Positions 49,583 through 62,800 are shown, counted from the first letter of the stretch. The stretch is DNA of 64,000 nucleotides from Uloborus plumipes (GCA_038373865.1 JAXGGA010000027.1:62001-126000); one strand, 5' to 3'. Translations and numbers: made by a program. Notes: a model not told the origin generated them from the letters alone.

Positions 49583-50725
49583 CTTGAAACTAGGGATGCA
49601 TCGGTAAGCAAATTGGCCGATTACCGATTAATCGGCTGTTGATTAATCGGCCGATTAATGATTATGATGATAATTTTTAATGCTATCAATTGCACCATCA
49701 TTGTTTTTCTTTCTTTCTTTTGTTAACAGTTTCTATTTCAGAAAGTTAGCAATTTATTTTTGAGAAAAGATTTATTTTTCTCTATTTTCCTAATTTTTCC
49801 AAAATTAGGGAAAATTCAAATTTAAATTTAAAAATTTAATCCAATTTCTTTGAACTAATTTTCATATTATACTTAATGAAGTTACATTATGGGAACTGGC
49901 CTTGAAAAAAAATAGGAGGAGCAAGCTAAGCAGGCTGTGATGAGCAAGCTAAGCAGGAGTACTTCTAATTATTATTTTTTCTATTATTATTAGCCATTTA
50001 ACTCAAGACTTTTATTCTTTGTCAAAATTAAAGGCTATCAAAAAGCACTATGCTAAGGAGAAAAGTATCGCCACATGAAAAATGTTGCAACACTGTAGAA
50101 ATGTGCTATATTTATTCAAAATGGAAAAATTAGTTTTTTAATGAATTTGTATGAACTGTAAGGACTTTTTTTAATGCTTCGTTATTTGAGTTATCTGTTT
50201 TTCTTCAATGCAATTTTGTTCTACTTATGTTTGCAAAAAATTATTTATTTTTTGTAAAAAAAATATCTAAGTTTTTTGTTCATGACATACTTAAAGTTTT
50301 TTTTTTTTTTTTTAAAGCATTTTTTCCGCCTTTTGATCGGAAAAATTTGACTGATTATAAATACAATGAAACACTCATGCTTTTCGCATTCCAATGTATA
50401 AGTTCAGGAATTCAAATGTTCCTAATTGTATCATATAAATATCAGCTATGAGGGCTATATTTTAATATTAAATTCAGTTTTACCCACTGTATGAACTGTT
50501 TATTTTGTTTTTACTCTGTGCACACTTTTATACTACATGTTATAGCAATAATGTCAGAAAATTACATGTTTATACTGTTAATTTATTCATCATAGCTTTA
50601 TGATGCAGGTATACTTTGAAAATTATATTTTTTCTTGCCGATAAATCGGCATGATTTGGCCGATTATTAATATTCGGCAAAGCGGCCGATTATGGCCGAT
50701 TAATCGGTGCATCCTTACTTGAAAC
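49583..50725. mobile_element. hAT element remnant with perfect 8-bp duplication
   Basis: CTTGAAAC lies at 49583-49590 and again at 50718-50725. Between them the element starts TAGGGATGCATCGG and ends CCGATTAATCGGTGCATCC followed by TTA. The subterminal regions repeat the palindromic CCGATTAATCGG and GGCCGATTA several times at both ends. This matches the GGGATGCA-TCGG ends of a hAT group. The 1.13-kb interior is AT-rich with no transposase frame, so it is non-autonomous. The perfect duplication suggests it is relatively young or well preserved at its borders. Confidence 0.88.
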
Positions 50726-51882
50726 CATGAAATAAGTATTCATTTTTCGGTATTTCTGTACTAAAAAATTAGGAAGAGAAGTAAAGATGAACAATTCAAA
50801 CGAATCACAAATGCTTTCCCTTTACTTAGTGGGCATAAATAAAAAAGGTGCAGAAAGTTTTAGTAATAATCTGAATTGTGCTTTTAGATGTTTTCATTTA
50901 ACTGTGAGCGCTTATGAAGAACAATACATTTCACAATAAGAAGTATCAATAAATAAAGTGAGTATACCAAAATTTGTGAGTGCGTAAAATTATATTAGTC
51001 GTATTATTTATTTCATTATGTATCTAAATGGCAATTCAAATTCATCATTCTTCCCATTGGAGTATGCAAATGCTGGAAAATATGATTATACTATATTCCG
51101 ATAAACCTTATCGCAGTTGAATATATCTTAAACTAAAACGCCATTTGGGTATCGAAGATGAAATGAGAATATCATATTTAGGGTAATTTTGACGATATAA
51201 ACCATGCAGTTGCTATTACCTATCAGTTGGCAATAAAACATCTAATTCATGCTATACCAGAATGATAAATAAATCTCTTGAAATGTACACAAAGACAAAA
51301 TGTGAGCTATGTAATCATGCTATGCTGTGTAGTAAATTATTCACATATTATTATTTATTTATGGAGTTTTTTTTTTTTTTTTTTGCTGCGTGTAATCGCT
51401 TCGGTTCAAAAATGTTGTTTTGAACTCATTTCAGCAACGTAATTAGCTTTTAAATCTCTCCAATTTAAAAAAACATATATAAAACAGTACAGTTTTTTTC
51501 GAAGTATTTTAAAAGAGCTAAAAATATTATTCTCTAGAACTTCAGCAATTTTTATTTTAAGCAATAGAATAAGTTGGAAATTAGCAGCGACGGTAACCGG
51601 CGGAGTAAAAGTAATTATTGCGTTTAATATATCCCTTCAATATAAGCAAGAATCCTGAATTTCATTCATTATAAATTACTGTTACCATAGCAACTTATTT
51701 ATTCTTAAAGTAGAACTAATGTAATTTAACACCTAAAGCTTTCAGCTAAATATAAAATGAATTGATCTAAAACTTTCTTAGGAAAAGATATTTTGCTGAG
51801 TATTGATAATCTAAACGCTTAATGACGATACATTTTTTAGCAGTTCTAATTCCAGAAAATAATATTTTAAAAATCTTTTGAG
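50726..51882. other. AT-rich, no gene seen
   Basis: A T run at 51367-51384. Nothing else. Confidence 0.5.
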
Positions 51883-52580
51883 TTAAGGGGGTCTGGGACA
51901 CAAAAATCGTCAAATTTAGCATTTTTCTTTTATTATTTCAAAAAATTCTCTGCTTTCTTCTCTTAAAAATGACGTTTGAAATTTGTTTCTATCTTAGTAA
52001 GAACATAAAATATGATAATTATAATGATATGATCATAAGATAGCATAACAAATCAAATAAAACTTAAAATTCGTTTTTCGCCATGATGCAATTTTTCCGG
52101 ACAATTTGAATTCAAATTCTTAAACTAATAAAGATAACATTCTGAAATTTGGATAACATCTTTTTCAAACAGTTTACTTGAATTTTAATTTGACAAATTA
52201 AAAAAAAAAATAAGTTCAAAAAATATGATTTTTTGAAAAAAAAGTTTCCTTCGAATTTTTCGAAGTTCTTACTTAAATACTTAAAATTTTTTTTAATTAT
52301 TATTTTTCAAATTGTCAAATAAGAATTAAAGCTTGTATATTTGTGTTCACATACATGGAAAAAAAATGAAAATTGATCAAGAATATTTTTAGTTTTTGCG
52401 ATTTAAAGCGACCCCCCTTTTTTTGAAAAAAAAAATAAATAAGTTAAAAAAAAAGACATTTTTTTTGTCATGTCTATTATGATTTTGTTTATTAAACAGA
52501 CGGTGAATCAGTGTAAAAAATTTCAAAATTCTAAACTGTTTAATAGAATTTTTTTCAAAATGTGTCCTGGACCCCCTTAA
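51883..52580. mobile_element. TTAA-flanked MITE
   Basis: The left end is TTAAGGGGGTCTGGGACACA and the right end, inverted, is TTAAGGGGGTCCAGGACACA. The 690-bp interior has long A and T runs and several partly inverted AT-rich segments but no coding capacity. Insertion at TTAA points to a piggyBac- or Kolobok-like origin; the ends differ from those of the element at 17958. Confidence 0.82.
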
Positions 52581-52907
52581 GTTTGTCTGAGGAAAAATAG
52601 TCATTCAGTCAGTGATTTAAGAGAAAAATTATATGATTATATTATTGACTTCTGCTCTAGATTTTTACGCTTTTGATTTTGTAAAAAGGGCAAAAGAAAT
52701 GTTTGGACAAACTGGTTCTTCAATGATTTTTATACCATCACTAATGAACACGTTTTTGTTCCTCTTTGTATTTTCTATTTCACGCTCAAAAGTAATTTTG
52801 ATGAAAAAACAGGATGCGATCCTTCAATTATTATTTCCCGTTGACTTAGTATATACTACAGTAAAGTTATTAGGCGGTATGCTATAAAATTCTATCGGTA
52901 ACTGTTT
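52581..52907. other. Spacer with one unassigned open frame
   Basis: A plus-strand frame (52633-52887) of 84 codons is hydrophobic (FLFLFVFSIS) without family motifs. I do not call it a gene. Confidence 0.4.
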
Positions 52908-53137
52908 TCTATGAAAGCGTGATGTTTTCTTGCATTCCACGTGCAGCCCTCGTTATAAGCCAGTAGCGTTGTCAGATTGATAACAGTAATTTTTTCCTAC
53001 TTCCTATCATCTTCTCTTTCTAAAAAAAAATAAGGGGGAAAAATTCCCCATAGTATATTTATGAAGAATTTCTTTATACGGTCGGGAAGTTTTGTTCCGA
53101 TTGACCCCGCTGTTCCTATACACCCCATTTTACGGTA
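52908..53137 (-). mobile_element. Fragment of the TACCGTAAAATGGGG family (copy D)
   Basis: Matches one end of copies A-C: it begins within the TATGAAAG...TGATGTTTTCT region and runs to CACCCCATTTTACGGTA at 53137. The other 1.06 kb is absent. A partial copy left by deletion, in minus orientation. Confidence 0.88.
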
Positions 53138-55674
53138 CTCTTTTAACGTAGATACATTGAAACAGATACGAAATATACCATTAAACGTATTAATTCTAAA
53201 TATAGTATTTTACTGATTTCCATAATCTTAAATGAGTTAGAGAATTTATCTAGGTACAAGATTTGAAGAGTTCTGATTTTGTGAGCTGTGTGAAGGGGAA
53301 AATGAAAGCATTTGAAGATTTATGAATAGTTTACGTCTGTCATAAATTTATCTCGAATGGTAGCTGTATTAAATTTTCAAATTTAACATCACAAATCAAT
53401 GTCGTTATATACTGTGTGTATTTAAATCATTGATCGGTCATTTGTGAAGCATTTAGAAAATGACTGTATCATATGTTTGATTCACGCATTTAATGTTAAG
53501 TTTTAGAAATATAAAATATTGATAACTGAAATTAGAATTTAATCCAAAATTCATTGGGAAATAATGATTTATGTTACTCAATTGCATATGTCATTAATTA
53601 TAAGCCATTTTAATGTTCCTAAATAGAGTACTGTTATGTTATGCATTCTACACGAAAAGCATATTATTTGGAATGCATACTTCATAAAGACAAACTAGTA
53701 ATAAAGCAATTATCGAAACTTCCAGAAACACTTTCATACATTTGTGCTAAGTGCAAATATCGTATTAGGTGAAAGAGAAACTAAGCAAATTCATAAGATG
53801 CATAAAAGAGACAAAATCAGTGTTTACACAAGGCTTAAATCAAATCAAATTCAAGCTTATTCAGTTGAAGTACCATTTTGTATACTAGTAATTTTTGAAA
53901 TTAATTCAAATTAATTAAGAGCTATTTTGGTAACTCAAGGGTTTTACACGAATCGCAAGAAAGCAACATTAGGGACAGTTGGGATGAATGAAAACAGAAT
54001 TTCAGTGTTTCAACTTTAGATCCGTGCTTTTCTTTTGGAGGAATTGAGAGACAAAATTTTTTGCATTGTGTGCGTAACTCCGTACGAAACATTGCACTTA
54101 ATGACTGTTTGCAAATAAAATCGTGATTCTATTTACACCAGCGTGTTTCTTTTTATCCCGGACACAAGAAGGTGAAAAGAAAGTGATTTATGTCCCCAAT
54201 GTGGTTGATAATTGTAAAATACACAATCAACTTAGAAATTCTACCAGCGTTCTCTACCAGGAAAACTCAATCCGCGACCCATAATGCCATGTTAAGCACA
54301 AAATTCGTACCTGCACTTTTAATCAAAATTGAGTTATTGTAACCAGGTGGTTCTTTATAATACATTTTACTTGTATACAATGTTTTATGGTCACTGATTA
54401 ATGGGAAATATAGTTTTTAAAAATCTGAAAAGGGAGATCCCAATCAAATAGATGGAGGAGAAAACTTTAAAAAGTGGTTTTTCGTTTTGAGCTTAGCTGC
54501 AGATACGAGTTTTGGGCTTAGCACGGCAGCATATCTCTCATGCGACCCGCTGAATCCTCCAAATATAATCTGAAATGATTTTGAAAAAATAAAAACCACA
54601 TAAAAATTGACTGCATTTATTCAAATAACATCACAAACGTGTGATTTACATCAAAATTTTATCTTCCTTTAAAATAGGAAAACTGAAAAACCTGTTGTTC
54701 CATTTATCCCAGAGTACAGCAAAAATGGGGTGAATGGAAACATCTCAACAAATCGTTTATTAAACCATTTTTTTTATCGGAAAGCACGTGTCATTCCTTT
54801 TGCGCTGGCCGGATGATCGTTCCTTTGTTTACGTTTTTTGAAAGAGATGGAAATAACCATGGCAAACGAAATGATACCGGTTGAATAAAAGAACAGTGCA
54901 ATAGACGCCACGATATTGTACTTAAGGTTGTAATATTATTGGCCAATTTTAGTCGTTATCGTGCCGTTAAGATGATAGCGCTCTTACTGGCTGATTCCGC
55001 CCGTAGCTAGTTTTGATCTACGGAGCTTTGGTAGGAGACCAACTTCAATAGATACAAAGCAGTTATAAAAGAATAATATAAAAACCTAGAACAATAATTT
55101 GCTTTTTATTAATCAAATAATAAGCCTCAAGTTAAAAACTTTAACAAATGAAAAATATTTTTATCATTATTTTCTCATGAACATTCCCGTTTTAACTTCT
55201 GAACGACTTATACAACTGGTCCAGGTTCATTATTTTTAAACCTTGGTAGAAGCGAAGCTTGAAATGAAGTTTATACGTAAAAAAATTATTTTATTTCAGA
55301 GAAAATGTTTGTGCATTGATACTAAGAACGTTAAACATTGCCTGGTTCAGAAATAAAATTACTCATACATTAACTATAGTAAATCCTTACTCCTAAGAAA
55401 AAAGGGATTTACCATGAAATAAAGGTAAATGACGAGACAAAGTAAAAGATAAGTTGAAAGTTAGGTTGCTTTTTGAAGGGAAATACATCATTGATAGTGA
55501 GCTCATGTTAATGAAGGTAATTTCATCTCTATTTTCATCAACTATTAAAAGCCAGATTTTACAATTTTTGGAAAAAAATTCTGTTGAGGACAAAAGCACA
55601 AGACTTATTCAAAATTTTGCGTATCACAATCTGAGCATAGTAATTTCGTACTTTTAAAATAACAATCATGATAT

Positions 55675-55676
<2 letters not shown>
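53138..55676. other. AT-rich with possible element ends, no gene seen
   Basis: TAGGGACAGTTGGGATGAAT at about 53969 and the related phrases TGTTGTTCCATTTATCCCA (about 54701) and TGGGGTGAATGGAAACA (about 54727) look like scattered pieces of one repeat-motif element (see findings). A GC-richer patch at 54800-55040 is unassigned. Confidence 0.45.

Positions 55677-55721
<45 letters not shown>
55677..55721. repeat. (TA)n microsatellite
   Basis: About 22 uninterrupted TA units. Confidence 0.95.
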
Positions 55722-55724
<3 letters not shown>

Positions 55725-56626
55725 CTTAACCAAAGAGCGCTTATTAATTAACACTCAAGACAAATATTAAGCATTAAAATTGGCTTCTATACTGTAATTA
55801 GAAATAGTTTCTTTGAATATTCTTTAAAATGACAGCACGTTTTCTGTTATTTGATGCATTAAAGATTGAAATTTGGATTAATTTCTAACATTCAGAAATT
55901 TTTCAGGTAAAATTTTGATGGTTTACGCATGAATGCTTCTTTTAAAAGAATTCCAAATAGTTTAGGGAAGTAAAATATGCGGAAAATGAAAATTTAAAAC
56001 ATATTATCACAGGAACACACATAAAAACAAAAAATATTGACATTTTGTGAAGGAGGTAATTAATATAACAGCATTTTAGAAGGAATCTTTGTGATGGTTC
56101 AGGTATAAAATGTGTGATATTAATCATTTTCCACTCAAAAATAGATAAAAAAAACCCCTAATAAAATGAGTTTGTCTTTATCTTGCAAGATATCAGACTT
56201 TATATGAAAATGTGACAGCTACAAAAATGTGAATTGTTTGTTTGTTTTTCGCTAAAATGCGGTGAAAAAATATTTAAAAGGATACCTTACTTTTGAAGCT
56301 TGATATAATATTAAAAAAAAAGTTAAAGCGTAATCAAAAAGAAAACAAAAAGAAAATGGATATCGATCTATACCATTTCGTGTCACCATAACCCCAACAT
56401 AACTCACATAGTTCCCTCTCCAAAAACGGGAGCTTAATATTACTGACTCTATTTGGCGGATTTGTAAAGTTTTGCAGAAAATACTGAAAAGATATAAATT
56501 TACAGACCGACAATTAAACACGTACTCCATATTAAAAAAAAAATTTGAATTCCCCCCCCCCCCCGCGTCTTAATATTATCTAACTACTGCAAACTTCGCT
56601 TCAGAACTTATTCTTTTCATATACAC

Positions 56627-56658
<32 letters not shown>

Positions 56659-57929
56659 CCAATTCTGTATAAATGTCAACACTAATCTTGCATCATTTAG
56701 AAGTTGGTATTAAATTGGATGTTTATGATATATCCGAAAAAAACTCTTTGAAAAAAAATATTGGAGCACTTGTTGAGCAAACAATGTTCATTTTCATCAG
56801 TTATGACGGACACTACGGTATTAGTTTACGGTGGCAGCAAGGCTTGTTAAGGTTTTTACTTTGTCTGCAGTTTTTTCCCTTTTTGTCTTCTATTAGAAGT
56901 TTAAAATCTGTCTGTTTAAGCAAAAACATCTTCAGTCTACTATATTAACACAGTAAACTCGTTGGATTTCAAATTTCACTGACGTACTTATCAAACTAAA
57001 TCAGTTTAATTTTTTAATTTTCTTCAAAGAAATTAAGGGAAAAAAAAAGATAGAAACTAATTTCTCTTCCTGTGAAAAGCATTTTATTTCAACGCAAAAT
57101 ATTCTGTTATTTCAATAACTCTTTACCTAAACCAACCTTCTGCTCGTTTCCTTATTAATGTACGATGTCTGTCTTTTATCTTATTTTCACTCACGTGCCT
57201 ATGTATTTTTTTTTTAACGTCTTAGAAAGATTTCAGATTTTTATGAATGTATAAATCTAATTAAGCGGAAGAGTTGTTGAAAGCTAGAAGCACTGTTAGA
57301 AGTTTCGCGAAATGTATGCAGGGAATAATGTCTTTTAACGAAATACTTTAATTTATGAAAGCGTGTCTCATCGTTAATGACCCCTAATGTAACATGAATT
57401 AGCTCGGGTAAACTGCTTAAGTGCAAGTAAAAGTTTTGCAGTCGGTAACTCGGCCTTTCAATTAGAGAAGTCATTTTTAAACGTTTTTCACACGAAGAGT
57501 AATATTTTAAAATGAAAACTTCATTTTCTGCTGAGATTTTGGATAAAATGGTAAACTCAAAATTCGCGTTCATTCACATAATTTGTTAACGATTCTCAGT
57601 GTTTAGGAAACGATTAAAAATGTGGGAAAGTAGGATTATAAGCTATTTTTTGCCTTATTTATCAATTATAAATACATTACAAAACATGGTTTTCAAAAGT
57701 TTCATTCAAACTCTTAAGATTAAGCATTTTCATACCCCAAAAAAAGGTACTATTCATAAACACTGGAAAAAAAAGAAAAAGAAAGAAAAAATGAATGGTT
57801 GTCAGAATCTAGTGAAATTTTACACTCGAAAAATCAACAGTGGTTTTAGAAAGTGATTACAAAATGAAAGTAAAATTATCATTTATTGTAGGAAAAATCT
57901 CAAATGATTGAAGGTTTATGTACCTAATT
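55722..57929. other. AT-rich with homopolymers, no gene seen
   Basis: A C run at 56554-56564 and an A run of about 29 at 56627-56655. Open frames at 56252-56530 (minus), 56673-56948 (plus) and 57241-57573 (minus) have no recognisable motifs. Confidence 0.5.
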
Positions 57930-58260
57930 GAGACACCTCTATCGTTGCTACAAGGTGATACAGGCAAGAAGTGAGGCATAAAGCCTCGTACGATGTCTTA
58001 TGTCATCTTGTTACCTAGTTACAGTAAACACGCCTAATTCAATCAAAGTAGTAGGCTGTTCAAGTTACCATCCCAAGTGATCCCAGGCATGCTCGATCTG
58101 TGACAAATCTGAGGATCGAGCAGCTAAGAGAAGGTCATAATATGTTAGAGAAAGTCCTCTCGCAACAATTGTGTTGAGTGCGACCGAGCATTATTCTTTT
58201 GTAAAATGGCTCCTCCCTGCCATGAGGACCAATATAGGTGACTTAAGTATGCCAAAAACG
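57930..58260 (-). pseudogene. Tc1-like transposase, C-terminal fragment
   Basis: Read on the minus strand from about 58230: NARSHSTQLLREDFL, which corresponds to the DNARPH block around the second catalytic aspartate. After a frameshift comes AARSSDLSQIEHAWDHLG, the SPDL-x-PIEH-WD block that contains the third acidic residue. Further on, near 58000-57940, MPHFLPV and NDRG echo the MP-R-x-x-x-C-x-x-A-x-GG tail. The frame is broken by stops and shifts. The N-terminal half is absent, so this is a 5'-truncated relic, separate from the Tc1 pseudogene at 26041. Confidence 0.82.
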
Positions 58261-58630
58261 TACCGCTGTGATGTCTAGTTGTTATACGTACTTTTTTCTA
58301 ATGCTAAAGATTAATTTTATGGACTTCAAAGTTAATTCTATGCTCTATTACACTTAAAATTATAGAATACTGAATGGTCTGAAAAATGTATCATAAATAT
58401 TTGTTTTGTTTTAAGTTCTTGATGGCATGAAGATTTGAAGATGGGGAACGTGTGTATTGATTTGAATTGTATTTGATGTAAGTTTTCATTCAAATGCTGA
58501 AAATATAAATTATTTATTTTAACGTGTGTTACGTTGCTGTCTGAAACACATTTGCTAATTATGAAGAATCCATCATTAATTTTACATTTTTGTCTGCATT
58601 ACGTATTTCTTAAAACAAGTGATTGCATTG
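58261..58630. other. AT-rich spacer
   Basis: Nothing recognisable. Confidence 0.5.
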
Positions 58631-59887
58631 TAGGAGAGAGGGGGCACATGTGAACAAACGATATTTTACCCAATTAACATGAAGAGAAATCTGAAAAAAA
58701 TTCATACAGATGTTAATACAAGTACTATATTCTGCCTGAAATTTCAAAGATCTAAACCACTTTGTTTTTTAGTTATCAAAGATCTTATGTTTTGGAAGGT
58801 GCCAATATACTTTTATGTTCCATTTCTCCGAGTAAAAACACATCCGAAACTATTTTTTTGTGATTTGAACTTTATTCGTCTTAAAGTGGCACTAATAAGG
58901 AAAGTTTTCATGCACTATTATTTAAAAAAAAACTGAAAAAAATATAGTTTTTTTTTTATCAAATTAGGCCCAAGTTGAGATAAGGGGCACATGTGAACAC
59001 AATATGTTCCTCTGTGCCCCTCTGTGCTGCTAGTTATTTCAATTCCAAAAATTGCTGATTTTTTTATACATTGAATAGTCTAATTAAGAAATATTGAATA
59101 ATTAAAAGTTTCAGTACTCAATCTTTAATTAAAATCTGAAAGACTTGCAAAGAAAAGAAAGTTAAACTCGCTAAACTGTTGAAAAAGGAACAATTAAGAG
59201 TTGCAGTAAGTGACCCACATTAATGAGTCCGACATTAGTTTTGAAGACCGCAACTATCAAGAAATTTGTGCTGAAGTTAACCTTGCACCAGAAAATTTCG
59301 CTGTGAATGACTTTGTCCTCGTAGAATTCACTACCAAAAAAAAAAAAATTACCATGAATGAAAGTTTTATGTTTCCAAAAACATGATACATCAATTGGTA
59401 AACACTCTGATGATATTCTGCTAAAATTACCACCATCTTCAGTTTTTGGGTGGCACATGTCAAGCTACATCTTTTGTTTCTTTTTCTGTAAAACTTGAAG
59501 GCTACAATGTTCCTTGAATTGAGTCAATTAATCTCGTTGAATAAATACCTCGATATTTTCATTGTAAGTGTTTGCTAATGTTTAATAAGCAGTATACTTA
59601 AAAATATGCTTAGGTGTATTTTACTTCCATTTATGTATCCGTGTTTACTTGTGCCCCAGATGTGTTTACAACTGCCCCCCTATTGGGGCAGATGTGAACA
59701 AAATTTAAAATATTTTTGACTTATTTTTTTGGCTGGAGTTTACTGTTGAAGAAGATGGGTAACTGCATGAAAATATTAGCAATTGTTTGATTTATCAGGT
59801 ATAGCACTTGTTTCTTTTATATCTTAAATTAATAATGAAAAAGTACAAAAATGGCATTTTTGTTCACATGTGCATCCCTCTCCCCTA
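58631..59887 (+). mobile_element. TA-flanked element with CACATGTGAACA motif
   Basis: The left end is TAGGAGAGAGGGGGCACATG and the right end, inverted, is TAGGGGAGAGGGATGCACAT, each continuing GTGAACAAA. TA lies on both sides, 1,257 bp overall. The motif GGGGCACATGTGAACA or variants recurs near 58650, 58983, 59013 (partial), 59452, 59652, 59685 and 59864 in both orientations. It contains a decayed frame (59210-59460) with a DFVLVEF strand. Layout and size parallel the element at 9376. Confidence 0.87.
59210..59460 (+). pseudogene. Transposon C-terminal module remnant
   Basis: Opens after a TTGCAG acceptor-like site and reads ESDISFEDRNYQEICAEVNL, then APENFAVNDFVLVEFTTKK. An A run at 59336-59348 follows, where a shift is likely. 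In another frame DDILLKLPPSSVFGW follows at about 59407-59455. An acidic lead, a (G/N)DFVLV-x-F-x-TKK strand and a later short hydrophobic segment with PP resemble the C-terminal tail of pogo/jerky-type transposase relatives (tentative) and the frame at 9841-10179. No catalytic domain is present. Confidence 0.5.
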
Positions 59888-62800
59888 TATTATTTCACGT
59901 TAAAAAGAAAAAGACAGCCGTAAAAATGCTTTTTTTTATTGCAACATTAAAAAAAATCCTTCTTATCTCATGTTTCAAATGAATTGAATTATTAAACATT
60001 ATCATTACTTACCTTAATGCGCAAAAAAAATATGTTGACTAGAGGAAAAAATACCATTAATGAATTCAGCGTAATTAATGAAGTTTTATCAAGTCTTAGT
60101 TACAACGGATTTCGCATTTTCTTTATTAATTTTTTTATAAGTTTAGTGAAAAAGAAATAAGTTAATGATTTGTGAGGGAATTATTAATGTTTTTTCGCAG
60201 CATCTCGCTGATAAAGATAAATCCAATTTGATTTTGGAGGTAAAGTTGTGGTGAACAAAAATTAGGAAATTAATCTCTATTTTAAATAGGAGATTCTGGA
60301 TGAGCCGAAAATTCCTTTCAGAAAGTTAACCGCATGATTTTAATCTCCTGACAAAGGGGGGGGGGGTGACTAATTTTAATGCATTAGCACCAGTAACTTT
60401 CTCATTTTTAATCAAAAATAATAAGTAAATATTATGAAAAACGGTACCTGTCATACTTTAATATTAAACCCTTCTCTTGAATAGAATTGATGAGTAAATT
60501 TATTGTAACGTAATTTTAACTTAATGAATAATTTATAGAAATTTAAATTCAAAACTTTTCAGGCATGAAAAGAATTAATAAACACAAAAATGCAACAAAA
60601 AAGTAAATACATAACTAAGTAGAGATCCTTTATCCGATTACCAAAACCAATTTCTAGCATTCCATAAAGTGCTATATTATATTTCATAGTTGTAACTAAA
60701 CTTTTCATTGGAGATTCGGACGCGTAGTACTTACAAAGCCATCTAGAATGATGCAGTATGCCAATTTAAAATTTAAGAATTATGTTTAAGATAAATTGCT
60801 TAATCTTATTGCATCAAGTTAAATATAATTCTACAGGTTTGTTTAATAAGAACTTAATAGTAGGAATACTTTCAATTTTTCCTAGAATTCTATCAAGAAA
60901 ACTAAATGAAGCTAGCAAAAATTTCCACTAAATTGTCAATTACTGACAGTTCACTATACTTGAGTTTAATGTATGTTTTTTTTTATTTTAAAAGAAAACA
61001 TTTAGAAATTGGAAACTTTGAACAAAAAATAAGCAAATTTTATTGTTCATGCCAAGCACCCTCTACTCACTTTAACTCAATATAATTAAAAATCCCTTCG
61101 AATAAAAGTTACTACACTACTTAAATATGCTCTGAACTTACAGTTTTATAAAAGTTCCAAAATTTAAAAAAAGCTGCAATTTTATTGAAATTTACAGACT
61201 TTTTACCGAAAAACCCTCAATATTTTCCATATAAATACCTATAAACTTTTAAAGTTATGACGTAGTGATTAGACTATAGTTCAAAATAAAGCTCTAATTG
61301 TGAAAAACATTATCAGAAAAAAACAGATTGATGCGTAAAAAAGTGTCGTAAATGAAAATGTCGAAAAAAAGTAGTTTTTTAGAAAACATATTTAAATATT
61401 TTTCTAAAATTAATATTAACGTTCAAGACTATTTTTAAATCGAAACTTTTGCATGTTAGTAGCTCATACTGTCTTCGACGATACTATGTTTGCTATTTTT
61501 TTTTTTAAGTTTTTTTTCCCGGACTTCAGGGTCTTTGGGGGTCTTTAAGTCTAACTTCCGGTTCTTCCAATATCACTTCCGGTTAACCTAACTGGCTATA
61601 AGTTGTTTCTAATTATCGTAGAAGCAAAAATGAAATATTTATGGAGTCCCAAAATCTATTATTTAAAAAAACTTTTTTTTTTTTGAAAAATTTTAGAGCT
61701 GGCAGACCTTTTAAGGAAATTAAAATTCAAATAATCTAAAAGTAAAACTTGATTCCTGTACCACCCATAAGTTATTTAGTTGATTCATTGTGTAAAAGTT
61801 AGACGAGCGTGCTAAAAACCTTTACAACATGCATAAGTTCTTACACATTAGTGTACACAATCAATAACTACATTATGTATACCGATCTGATTCTTAATTA
61901 GTGAAGGAGATAGTTACTCAAAGATATTAGGAAACTTTTCTGACATCAAAAGAAATGAGAAAACTTGCTTCGCATGAGAGAGATAAATGCTATTGAATGG
62001 AATCGGTAGTTAGTGATTGCGACATTGATTTCGGCTTGAGAAAATGAAAGTTACAAAATCACTGTAAAGATAATCTAAAACGTGCTGGACAATGTTAGTT
62101 GAAAGATTGTCGTGTGTTCTGATGGTAATTTTCCAAAAGATAATTTTAAAGTGAAATTTGGTGGGATAGGGCTTAGTCTTTTTAACATTTTCCAAATTAG
62201 AAATTATTTTCTTAAATTGAAATACTTTCGAGTATTGTTTAAAATACCACCTAAAATGTAGATCGCATTTTATATTTTATCACAAAATGGCAGTTCTGTA
62301 CTTTAAATCATGTATCTGTAGGATCAAATGACTAAATTTGGAGGGATTTCTTTCAATCAGTAGCTATAGTCTGAAGTGATTTTTTTTTTTTTTTTTGATA
62401 AAAAACGAAAGTTATGCTAGGTTTAAAATAACATGAACATTTGTGTAATATGAGATACGATAAAGCAGTGTTTTAACGTTCCTTTTATCCCTCTTTGATT
62501 AGGATATTGTATAAATATAATGTTTTAAATATCTTTATATTAATAATGTTATTTTCCGGTGTTTGCCGATTTCAATCAGCCTGATTTAAATCCGTGGATG
62601 AGAAATAACTGAACTTAAATCAAATGTTATGTGTTTAAAATAAAATTAATTTCATTAATTCAATTGTTTTTCAAGAGAAAGGAATATTTTATTTATATTT
62701 TTTACGTCAAATAACGGAAGTATCGCTCAAGACCAAAATAATTGAGGAATATTTAAAACGCGGAGAAGAGAAGGAAATGGAGAACATTCGCTTCATTGCC

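Noticed and set aside
57599..57856. Lysine-rich plus-strand open frame of 85 codons
   Set aside because: Low-complexity AAAG-rich DNA accounts for the KKKKKKEK segment, and there are no motifs or splice sites.
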